Of a stretch of 10,315 bases of DNA, positions 1 through 5,692 are shown in pieces. A model generated the notes under the pieces. That model had not been told where the DNA came from. It saw nothing but the letters and a program-made list of their open reading frames with translations, and made no database searches. Every line of letters starts with the position of its first letter. Position 1 is the stretch's first letter. The DNA comes from an uncultured Eubacteriales bacterium (lineage in GTDB: Bacteria > Bacillota > Clostridia > Oscillospirales > Oscillospiraceae), in NCBI GenBank assembly GCA_905202605.1, contig CAJKSU010000091.1:1-10315 (forward strand), in the 5' to 3' direction. The translations under genes and the position numbers were made by a program.

Positions 1-820
1 TATTTAGCCTGTCCATATAGTCTACCACAATCCGGTCGCCTTGTACACTGTGAGGATTCATACCGGTAACGGCAATGGGATTGCCGATACCCTGTGCGGC
101 GTAGAAAAAGCCGGACTGGGAATAATCCGCTTCCACGACGCAGTCATGCGGCTGATAGCTCTGGTTGCCGGGGATATGCCAGCCATGAGCAGCCGGCTCA
201 ATGACAATGCCAAACTGCCGGAGGGCGTCCAGCGAGAGATTAACGTAGCTTTCCGATTCCAGTTGGGTGGTCAGCACAATATCGCTGTCCCCATGAAGCA
301 GGGGAAGCGCATACAGAAGACCGGTGATAAACTGGCTGGATATGTCGCCGCGAAGGGCGTACTGCCCCGGCGTTAAAGCGCCCTGCACGGTCAGAAGATC
401 GCCCTCCAGTCGGTAGTCAATGCCTTTTTTTCGGAACAGCTCGAAATAGGGAGTCTGGGGACGCTGCATCAGTCTGCCATGACCGCGGAATATTACGTTT
501 CCGGTGAGCGCCAGCGCAATGGGGATCAGAAAGCGTAGGGTAGAGCCGGATTCCCCGCAGTCCAGTACCTGACCGGCAGGGGCGGGATCACCGGCGCTTC
601 CGGTGATCCGAAGGGTGCTGCCGTCCAGTGAAACACTGCTTGCGCCCAGTGCTTCCATGCAGCCCAGCGTAGCGGTGATATCGTTGCTGCCGGAGACGGA
701 GGAAAGGGTGCTGGTGCCGCCTGCCAGCGCGGCACCCATGATCAGCCGGTGCGCCTGACTTTTGGAGGCGGGGGGCGTGATGGAGCCGGAGAGCAAACGG
801 GGGGAGATCAACAGGTTCAT
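1..820 (-). CDS. aroA: 3-phosphoshikimate 1-carboxyvinyltransferase (EPSP synthase), 3' end outside window
   Basis: EPSP synthase transfers the enolpyruvyl group of PEP to shikimate-3-phosphate, the sixth step of the cytoplasmic shikimate pathway. The frame is open from the ATG at 820 to the left edge, giving 273 residues of an enzyme normally about 410-440 long, so the C-terminal third is missing. Visible family motifs are PASKSQAHRL (17-26, the N-terminal Lys/Ser/Arg substrate site), CGESGSTLRFL (88-98, the PEP/glyphosate loop), GRLMQRP (115-121), and DISSQFITGLL (159-169, shikimate-3-phosphate site). A later segment, ADYSQSGFF (231-239), matches the conserved Asp-Ser region. The start overlaps the aroB stop as ATGA (817-820), and an AAAGGAG ribosome site precedes it, so translation is probably coupled to aroB. 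Identity is near certain. The glyphosate class cannot be settled by eye. Confidence 0.95.
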   Translation of the reverse strand, partial: MNLLISPRLLSGSITPPASKSQAHRLIMGAALAGGTSTLSSVSGSNDITATLGCMEALGASSVSLDGSTLRITGSAGDPAPAGQVLDCGESGSTLRFLIPIALALTGNVIFRGHGRLMQRPQTPYFELFRKKGIDYRLEGDLLTVQGALTPGQYALRGDISSQFITGLLYALPLLHGDSDIVLTTQLESESYVNLSLDALRQFGIVIEPAAHGWHIPGNQSYQPHDCVVEADYSQSGFFYAAQGIGNPIAVTGMNPHSVQGDRIVVDYMDRLN

Positions 821-1890
821 AGTCCGCACTCCTTTACCAGCTCCAGCAGCTTATTCTGGGGCATTTTCACCGGCTGGGCATGACCGAGCTCGGTGAGGGC
901 GATGAGATGAATATCACTGCCGAGGCTCTTTTTATCCTTTACCAGTGTGTCCTGATAGTCCTGCTCCGATGCGGAGATTGCAGTGGGAAGACCATAGCTT
1001 TGCAGCAGCGCGGCGATTTCCTGCTCTGCGTCAGGCGGAGTCATGCCCAGATGTGCGCCGATTTTTGCGGCGGCAACCATACCGGCGGCAACGGCTTCTC
1101 CATGGGTGTATTTCTCATACTGGTAGGCCTTTTCGTAGACGTGACCCAGCGTATGCCCGAAGTTCAACAGCATCCGGATTCCGGTATCGTGCTCATCCTG
1201 CTCCACCACCTGCCGCTTGATATCGCAGCAGCGGAGGGTAATGTCCTCAATATGCGCCATGATTCCGCTCCGGTCCTTCCATGTGCGGAGCTGGTCAAAC
1301 AGCGCCCGATCCCAGATACAGCCGTATTTAATGACCTCTGCCATGCCGTCGGAGAATACCCGATCCGGCAGCGTTTTCAGGCAGTCCGGATCCATGATCA
1401 CCAGTTTCGGCTGATAGAATGCGCCTGCCAGATTCTTTCCGGCACGGAGATCCACCGCTACCTTCCCACCCACGGAGGAATCCACCTGAGCAAGCAGGGT
1501 GGTGGGTATCTGCACAAAGTCCACGCCCCGGAGAATGGTTGCCGCGGCAAAGCCCGCAAGATCGCCGACCACGCCGCCGCCCAATGCGATCACGGCGTCG
1601 GAGCGGGTAAGTCCCACGTCCATCATCTGCTCCCACAGTTCGGCAAGTACCTCCGGGCATTTGCTGGTCTCCCCGGCGGGAATCTCCAGCAGGGCGGCCT
1701 GAAATCCGGCGAGATGCAGGCTGCGTGCCAGACGTGCGGCATACAGCGGCTCCACATTGCTGTCGGTGACGATGGCTGCCATGCGCCCCTTTAGAATCGG
1801 GCGAAGGAGCTGACCGGCCTGATCCAGCAGTCCCGGCTGGGATACGATGTCGTATTCCCGGCCCGGAATATTTACGTGCAGGGTTTTCAT
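817..1890 (-). CDS. aroB: 3-dehydroquinate synthase
   Basis: AroB converts DAHP to 3-dehydroquinate, the second shikimate step, using NAD+ and a divalent metal in the cytoplasm. The 357-residue product has the family's usual length. It shows the NAD-binding glycine loop LGGGVVGD (103-110), the PTTLLAQVDSSVGGK segment (129-143) and KNLAGAF (152-158). The metal ligands can be placed at Glu185 (in GMAEVIKYG), His246 (NFGHTLGH) and His263 (YTHGEA). The ATG at 1890 overlaps the aroF TGA as ATGA, behind a modest GGGGAAG ribosome site, and its own stop overlaps the aroA start. It is therefore the middle gene of a tightly packed aroF-aroB-aroA operon. Nothing appears missing or broken. Confidence 0.97.
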   Translation of the reverse strand: MKTLHVNIPGREYDIVSQPGLLDQAGQLLRPILKGRMAAIVTDSNVEPLYAARLARSLHLAGFQAALLEIPAGETSKCPEVLAELWEQMMDVGLTRSDAVIALGGGVVGDLAGFAAATILRGVDFVQIPTTLLAQVDSSVGGKVAVDLRAGKNLAGAFYQPKLVIMDPDCLKTLPDRVFSDGMAEVIKYGCIWDRALFDQLRTWKDRSGIMAHIEDITLRCCDIKRQVVEQDEHDTGIRMLLNFGHTLGHVYEKAYQYEKYTHGEAVAAGMVAAAKIGAHLGMTPPDAEQEIAALLQSYGLPTAISASEQDYQDTLVKDKKSLGSDIHLIALTELGHAQPVKMPQNKLLELVKECGL

Positions 1891-2900
1891 ACGGTCTTCC
1901 CCATGAACTGCGCCAGTGCGTTTGCCTTGTGCATGAGGTTATCGAACTGACCGGGGGTCAGGCTCTGCTTGCCGTCGCACTTGGCGTGGGGAGGATCGTT
2001 GTGAACCTCTACGATAATGCCGTCTGCACCGGCGGCAATGGCAGCCATGGTCAGCGGCTCTACCAGCCATGCGGTACCGCCGGAGTGGCTGGGGTCTACG
2101 ATAATGGGCAGGTGGGTCATTCTCCGCAGGCAGGGGATGGCGCTGATGTCCAGCGTGTTGCGGGTGTACGTCTCAAAGGTGCGGATGCCGCGCTCGCAGA
2201 GAATGACGTTTTCGTTGCCCTCGGACATGATATATTCCGCGGACATGATCCACTCTTCGTAGGTGTTGGCAAGGCCGCGCTTGAGCAGAACGGGCTTGGA
2301 CATCTTGCCCACTTCCTTCAAAAGGTCGAAGTTCTGCATGTTCCGTGCGCCAATCTGCACCACGTCTACGGTGTTCTCGAAGATTTCGCAGTATTTGGGA
2401 CTCATGATTTCAGTAACAATGGGGAGGCCGGTGGCTTTCTTTGCCTTCAGCAGCAGCTCCAGCCCCTGAACGCCCATGCCCTGAAAGGAATAGGGGGAGG
2501 TGCGGGGCTTGAATGCGCCGCCGCGCATGAGCTTTGCGCCGCTCTTCTGCACGTCCTTTGCCACGGAGATGATCTGCTCCTCGTTCTCCACGGAGCAGGG
2601 ACCTGCAATCACGGTGAAATTGCCGCCGCCGATCTTCGCATCGCCCACCTGTACCACGGTGTCGGCGGGATGGAACTTGCGGTTTGCCTTTTTATAGGGC
2701 TCCTGCACGCGCATGACACGCTCTACACCCTCATGGAGCATCAGATCGTCTGCGTCCAGATCGGTGGTATCGCCCACCAGACCGAGGATCGAGCAGCCTA
2801 CGCCGTTGGTAATGCCGACCCGCAGCCCCTTTACCTCCAGCTCATGGGCCAGCGCATCGATCCGCTCCTGGGTAGTGCCGGGCTTCATAATAATAACCAT
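1887..2900 (-). CDS. aroF: 3-deoxy-7-phosphoheptulonate (DAHP) synthase, type I-beta with N-terminal regulatory domain
   Basis: This enzyme condenses PEP with erythrose-4-phosphate to DAHP, the committed step of aromatic biosynthesis. The 337 residues match in length and architecture the Thermotoga maritima-type enzyme. A ferredoxin-like N-terminal domain (about 1-70, starting MVIIMKPG) is known in that enzyme to mediate feedback inhibition by aromatic amino acids. It is followed by a (beta/alpha)8 barrel. Barrel motifs are AGPCS (99-103), KPRTSPYSFQG (131-141), GARNMQN (184-190), LLKRG (205-209), DPSHSGG (269-275) and EVHNDP (298-303). The expected metal ligands are Cys102, His272, Glu298 and Asp309. 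An AAGGAG ribosome site lies 9 nt before the ATG. It is the first gene of the aro operon and sits behind a leader peptide and terminator, so it appears controlled both allosterically and by attenuation. The exact symbol (aroF/aroG/aroA) varies between species. Confidence 0.96.
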   Translation of the reverse strand: MVIIMKPGTTQERIDALAHELEVKGLRVGITNGVGCSILGLVGDTTDLDADDLMLHEGVERVMRVQEPYKKANRKFHPADTVVQVGDAKIGGGNFTVIAGPCSVENEEQIISVAKDVQKSGAKLMRGGAFKPRTSPYSFQGMGVQGLELLLKAKKATGLPIVTEIMSPKYCEIFENTVDVVQIGARNMQNFDLLKEVGKMSKPVLLKRGLANTYEEWIMSAEYIMSEGNENVILCERGIRTFETYTRNTLDISAIPCLRRMTHLPIIVDPSHSGGTAWLVEPLTMAAIAAGADGIIVEVHNDPPHAKCDGKQSLTPGQFDNLMHKANALAQFMGKTV

Positions 2901-2946
2901 TGAAAATCGCTCCTTATATCGAAAATATTGTTTTGTCTGACAGAAT

Positions 2947-2988
2947 AAAAAATACGCCCCCGACTGAACCTAACATTCAGCAGGAGCG
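2947..2988 (-). terminator. Attenuator terminator in the aroF leader
   Basis: The arms 2988-2976 and 2968-2955 form a 13-bp stem with two G-U pairs and a single bulged U (2963), around the 7-nt loop TGTTAGG. The stem is followed by TATTTTTT (2954-2947). This is a canonical intrinsic terminator placed between the promoter and aroF, where a simple end-of-gene terminator would make no sense. The 5' arm contains CGCTCC, which can also pair with the GGAGCG just after the leader peptide's Trp codon, so the hairpin is conditional. Confidence 0.85.
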
Positions 2989-3025
2989 CGCTACCGTTAG
3001 CTTTCCCGGAAGGTTATGATCCAAT

Positions 3026-3100
3026 CTAAATACGACAAACGCCCGCTCCCCAAAAGGAGCAGGTAAACAGACCGTAAAATCGATTGGATACGATACGCAT
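3026..3100 (-). CDS. Putative 24-aa aromatic-rich leader peptide of the aroF operon
   Basis: The frame starts at the ATG at 3100, 7 nt after a GAGG ribosome site, and ends at TAG (3028-3026). It encodes 24 residues with core RFYGLFTCSFW at positions 7-17. Five of the 24 residues are aromatic: Phe8, Tyr9, Phe12, Phe16 and Trp17. It lies about 26 nt after the predicted transcription start and just before a conditional terminator, upstream of the gene for the first aromatic-pathway enzyme. A role as a cis-acting attenuation peptide, not a functional protein, follows from that context. I do not recognise a named family. Codon 16-17 falls exactly in the loop of the 1:2 stem. Supporting it as translated are the ribosome site, the composition and the position; no homology evidence was available. 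Confidence 0.72.
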   Translation of the reverse strand: MRIVSNRFYGLFTCSFWGAGVCRI

Positions 3101-3132
3101 AACGTTACCTCACACGGAAAAAACTTGTCTTC

Positions 3133-3160
3133 ATTATAGCATGCTTCCTGAGAAATTCAA
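3133..3160 (-). promoter_or_regulatory. Promoter of the aroF operon
   Basis: On the minus strand, TTGAAT (3160-3155) is followed after 16 bp by a perfect TATAAT (3138-3133). A TGC just before it makes it an extended -10. Transcription would start near 3126, directly before the leader peptide. The match is strong and the position makes sense. Confidence 0.8.
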
Positions 3161-3264
3161 CACTTTTTTCAGCTAAAGAGCACCCTTTTCACGGTTTTAC
3201 CAGATTAGTCATGTAGAACCGAAAGAAAACTGGGAATTCTTACAGACGATTTTACCACGGAGCA

Positions 3265-3293
3265 TTGACAGAGGCGGGGAAACGTGATAGGAT
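3265..3293 (+). promoter_or_regulatory. Promoter of gap
   Basis: A perfect -35 TTGACA (3265-3270) is followed after 17 bp by TAGGAT (3288-3293), a four-of-six -10. GATAAT three bases further on is an alternative at 20 bp. It would start transcription near 3300 and leave a 5' UTR of about 140 nt. It is divergent from the aroF promoter, with roughly 100 bp between the two -35 boxes. In those 100 bp I see no other clear element. Confidence 0.6.
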
Positions 3294-3360
3294 AATGATG
3301 TAATAAACGTATGGAACAAGTGGAATGAGTATAACCAGAAGCCGGCATAATGCTTTAGTA

Positions 3361-3379
3361 AAGTGCATATACTGTACTT
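3361..3379 (+). repeat. Small inverted repeat in the gap 5' UTR
   Basis: AAGTGCA (3361-3367) and TGTACTT (3373-3379) are inverted repeats with one G-U mismatch around TATAC. In RNA they would form a 7-bp hairpin about 60 nt before the gap start codon; in DNA they could be an operator half-site pair. No regulator is identifiable, and a repeat this short can occur by chance. Confidence 0.3.
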
Positions 3380-3439
3380 CAATGCCATGCTCCCGCTTTT
3401 TATGTGTTTCGATTGTGTTTCGTTCAGGAGGTAGAAGAT

Positions 3440-4450
3440 ATGTCTATTAAGGTTGGTATCAATGGATTTGGAAGAATTGGCCGTATGGTATTTCGAGCCA
3501 GCGTAAAGTATCCTGAAATTGAGATTGTTGGCATCAACGACCTGTGTGAGCCGGAGTATCTGGCGTATATGCTGAAATATGACACCATGCACGGGCGTTT
3601 TCAGGGCGAGGTTTCCAGCACCGACAGCGCCATTGTGGTAAACGGAAAAGAGATCCCCGTATTTGCGGAGAGAGAGCCTGCCAATATCCCATGGGGGAAG
3701 GTTGGTGCGGACTATGTGATCGAGTCCACCGGCCTGTTCCTGACCAAAGAGAAGGCCAAGGGACATCTGGCTGCCGGGGCAAAGCATGTGGTGATGTCCG
3801 CACCCTCTAAGGACGATACCCCCATGTTCGTCATGGGCGTTAATCAGAATCAGTACCGCAGCGACATGCAGTTCGTGTCCGGCGCTTCCTGCACCACCAA
3901 CTGTCTGGCTCCCGTTGCCAAGGTCTTAAACGACTGCTTCGGCATTGAGGACGGCCTCATGACCACCGTTCACTCCGTTACCGCCACCCAGAAGACCGTA
4001 GACGGCCCCTCCATGAAGGATTGGCGCGGCGGCCGGGCAGCCACCGGCAATATCATCCCCTCCACCACCGGCGCAGCCAAGGCGGTGGGCAAGGTGATCC
4101 CGGAGCTGAACGGCAAGCTCACCGGCATGAGCCTGCGGGTTCCTACGCTGGACGTTTCCGTGGTGGATCTGACCGCCAATCTCAAAAAGCCTGCCACCTA
4201 TGAGGAGATCTGCAAGGCCATGAAGGACGCCTCTGAGGGCGAACTGAAGGGCGTGCTGGGCTATACCGATGAGGCCGTGGTGTCCTCCGATTTTCTGGGC
4301 GATTCCAGAACCTCCATCTTCGACGCCAAGGCAGGCATTGCGTTGACCGACACCTTTGTGAAGGTGGTTGCATGGTATGATAATGAGATGGGCTATTCCC
4401 ACAAGCTGCTGGAGCTGATCCGGCATATGGCGAAGGTGGATGCACAGTAA
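3440..4450 (+). CDS. gap: Glyceraldehyde-3-phosphate dehydrogenase, type I
   Basis: This enzyme oxidises and phosphorylates glyceraldehyde-3-phosphate to 1,3-bisphosphoglycerate with NAD+ in central glycolysis. The 336-residue product has the normal length. It shows the Rossmann motif NGFGRIGR (8-15), Asp34 in the ribose-contacting region (favouring NAD), and the active-site signature SGASCTTNCLAP (147-158), with catalytic Cys151 and His178. The S-loop reads DGPSMKDWRGGRAA (188-201), and the C-terminus has the usual WYDNEMGYS (312-320). I chose the ATG at 3440 because AGGAGGT ends 7 nt before it and the protein then starts at the family's normal MSIKVGINGFG. An in-frame ATG at 3404 would add 12 unrelated residues. 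It has its own promoter and terminator, so it is monocistronic. The S-loop resembles the E. coli GapA/eukaryotic type more than the Bacillus GapA type. Confidence 0.97.
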   Translation: MSIKVGINGFGRIGRMVFRASVKYPEIEIVGINDLCEPEYLAYMLKYDTMHGRFQGEVSSTDSAIVVNGKEIPVFAEREPANIPWGKVGADYVIESTGLFLTKEKAKGHLAAGAKHVVMSAPSKDDTPMFVMGVNQNQYRSDMQFVSGASCTTNCLAPVAKVLNDCFGIEDGLMTTVHSVTATQKTVDGPSMKDWRGGRAATGNIIPSTTGAAKAVGKVIPELNGKLTGMSLRVPTLDVSVVDLTANLKKPATYEEICKAMKDASEGELKGVLGYTDEAVVSSDFLGDSRTSIFDAKAGIALTDTFVKVVAWYDNEMGYSHKLLELIRHMAKVDAQ

Positions 4451-4475
4451 TTTTACGCCGGAATGAAAAAATAAG

Positions 4476-4518
4476 GCACTCCTTTTCCCGAAATGTACCG
4501 GGAGAGGGAGTGCTTTTT
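4476..4518. terminator. Intrinsic terminator after gap, probably bidirectional
   Basis: The arms 4476-4490 and 4499-4513 pair over 15 bp with two G-U pairs, around the loop AAATGTAC. TTTTT (4514-4518) follows on the plus strand. On the minus strand the same hairpin is followed by TTATTTTTTC (from the A-rich stretch at about 4465-4474). It can therefore also stop transcription arriving from the AraC gene. Confidence 0.85.
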
Positions 4519-4562
4519 GCTGTAGTTTGTATGGCGTTAGGTTTACTTACGAAAACGGAGCG

Positions 4563-4683
4563 TTACATGGGACTCAAGATTCGATTGATTTCTTCATCGG
4601 TGAATTGTGGGAGTGCAAATCCATGCCTTCCTCAAATACGCAAAATATTGATATAATTCGCAGGAATATTTGTATACATCCAT
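4563..4683 (-). other. Possible decayed coding remnant in the gap-araC intergenic region
   Basis: Between the terminator and the regulator (4519-4711) there is no intact gene. On the minus strand, a 29-codon frame from the ATG at 4683 to TGA at 4594 begins MDVYKYSCELYQYFAYLRKAW. A second frame, open from just after a TGA near 4632 to TAA at 4563, reads GFALPQFTDEEINRILSPM, which has the composition of a real protein C-terminus. Joining the two would need one frameshift near 4630. Neither has a good ribosome site. I do not recognise the family, and this could be chance. Confidence 0.25.
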
Positions 4684-4699
4684 TCAAAATATCGATATA
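4641..4699. repeat. Direct repeat of a 15-bp AT-rich motif
   Basis: CAAAATATTGATATA (4641-4655) and CAAAATATCGATATA (4685-4699) agree at 14 of 15 positions and start 44 bp apart, close to four helical turns. They lie between the gap terminator and the 3' end of the AraC gene. That is an odd place for a promoter element. AT-rich composition makes chance plausible, and no function can be assigned. Confidence 0.4.
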
Positions 4700-4711
4700 C
4701 TGATACTGTAC

Positions 4712-5611
4712 TCAATCCCTATGCCCGGCGCTGCGTTCCTGCCGGTAGGCCAGCGGCGTTTTCCCGGTGGCGGCGCGGAACTGGCTGATAAAATAGCTGG
4801 TGGTGCTGAACCCGGTGGCATAGGCGATCTGGCTGACGGACTTCTCCGGATGGAGCAGCAGCTCGGCGGCGCTTTTTTGCAGCCGCACCTGACGGATGTA
4901 GCCGGTGAGGGTGCAGTGCATCGCCCGCTTGAACTGGCGGCAGAATTCGCTGTCGCTGAGGCCGGAGCGCTGGGCGCACTGCCCAAGGGTCAAATGCTCC
5001 ATATAGTGCCGGTCGATGTGCTGTAGCACACCGCGGAGCCATGGTAGCACCATGCCGGCGCCGCCGGGAGCGGACTTTTGGGCGGAGAGCATATTGCCCA
5101 GCACCTCCATGATCAGCCCGGTGACCTGCGCCGGATAGCCGGTTCCCGGCTGGCGGGACAGCTGGCGTACCCGCTTTAGCAGGGCTAAGATCTCCCTTGT
5201 TTCGGCGGTGTCTCCGGAAAACAGAAACAGCGGCAGAGAGGCGTCCGCCTACAGCGGCGTGACCAGCGACACATCCAGAAGACTGCCCGGAAAGCCGCAG
5301 AGCAGAGACGGCAGAATGTCGATACAGCAGTAAGCGGCATCCGGCGTTTCCGGCTTTGCCATATGGAGGACGTTGCTGTTGATAAACAGCCCCTGTCCGG
5401 CGGGGAGTGTCAGTTGCCTCCCCTGCACCCAGAAGGCCACGGTGCCGGCGGTGACCAGACAGAACTGAAATTCCCGGTGCCAATGCCAGCTGACAAAGCC
5501 CAGTATATTTTTACTTAGAATCGTTTCATAGACAGCCAGCGGAAAGTCAAAGGTGCCGTGGGCGGTGGTTTCCTGTCGGGTGCTGTCGATGGGAATATCA
5601 TAAATCTGCAT
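4712..5611 (-). pseudogene. AraC-family transcriptional regulator interrupted by an in-frame amber codon
   Basis: The frame from the ATG at 5611 (AGGAGG 5 nt upstream) to the stop at 4712 would encode 299 residues, typical of AraC regulators. It is broken by TAG at 5251-5249 (codon 121). Before the stop there is a cupin-type sensor domain with HWHREFQF (43-50) and LPAGQGLFINSNVLHM (69-84). After it, in the same frame with no shift, come the rest of the sensor and a complete double helix-turn-helix. The latter includes LTLGQCAQRSGLSDSEFCRQF and SVSQIAYATGFSTTSYFISQF, ending in the usual TPLAYRQ. A single base substitution explains the defect. The first ATG after the stop (5110) has no clear ribosome site, so an independent DNA-binding fragment is doubtful. 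The gene is divergent from dpaL with an 81-bp gap, so it is probably that operon's regulator. A sequencing error is the main alternative to a true nonsense mutation. Confidence 0.85.
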
Positions 5612-5648
5612 AAGTACCTCCTGTTGGCGCGCAGCAAGGTTCCCATAC

Positions 5649-5677
5649 ATCATAGTCGAGATTTTGACAGAAAGCAA
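5649..5677 (-). promoter_or_regulatory. Candidate promoter of the AraC-family gene
   Basis: On the minus strand, TTGCTT (5677-5672) is followed after 17 bp by TATGAT (5654-5649), about 37 nt before the regulator's ATG. It lies within the 81-bp divergent gap and ends just before the dpaL ribosome site. The two divergent units therefore share control DNA. For dpaL itself I see only a weak candidate (TTGGCG 5624-5629, 16 bp, TACATC 5646-5651), consistent with a promoter that needs an activator. Confidence 0.5.
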
Positions 5678-5692
5678 GAAGGGGAAAGAAAA

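Larger units (their letters stand above)
2901..3126 (-). promoter_or_regulatory. Aromatic-amino-acid attenuator leader of the aroF operon
   Basis: The transcribed leader between the inferred start site (about 3126) and the aroF ATG contains, in order, a ribosome site, a 24-codon peptide rich in Phe/Tyr/Trp, several alternative stems and an intrinsic terminator about 45 nt before aroF. Strand 1 (3063-3056) pairs with strand 2 (3049-3042) as an 8-bp stem with one G-U pair. Its 6-nt loop is exactly the Phe16-Trp17 codons. Strand 2 (3050-3044) can instead pair with strand 3 (2988-2982), which is the 5' arm of the terminator. This is the 1:2, 2:3, 3:4 logic of trp/phe-type attenuators. A further long-range pairing (3089-3082 with 3026-3019, and 3103-3098 with 3018-3013) encloses the whole peptide frame. 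The elements are seen directly. The mechanism is inferred. Confidence 0.78.

Noticed and set aside
880..1794. Long plus-strand open frame (304 codons) opposite aroB
   Set aside because: It is the antisense of a clear aroB. Its translation has no recognisable motif and reflects codon bias of the real gene.
1929..2903. Long plus-strand open frame (324 codons) opposite aroF
   Set aside because: It mirrors the whole DAHP synthase gene, has no sensible ribosome site and no recognisable domain.
2901..3126. T-box riboswitch controlling aroF
   Set aside because: The segment GGTAGCGCG (2995-2987) before the terminator loosely resembles the T-box core, but the UGGN bulge that pairs with the tRNA end is missing. 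No stem I or AG-bulge pattern is visible, and a leader peptide explains the region better.
3209..3787. Minus-strand open frame opposite the gap start region
   Set aside because: It crosses the gap promoter and ribosome site and overlaps the gap N-terminus, with no family resemblance.
4712..5110. Stand-alone 132-residue AraC DNA-binding protein
   Set aside because: The ATG at 5110 has no ribosome site, and the frame continues upstream to the amber codon. It is better read as the distal part of one interrupted gene.
5558..5692. N-terminal extension of DpaL by 45 residues
   Set aside because: The extension overlaps the AraC-family start and its control region and has no family support. The ATG at 5693 has a ribosome site and gives the usual length.
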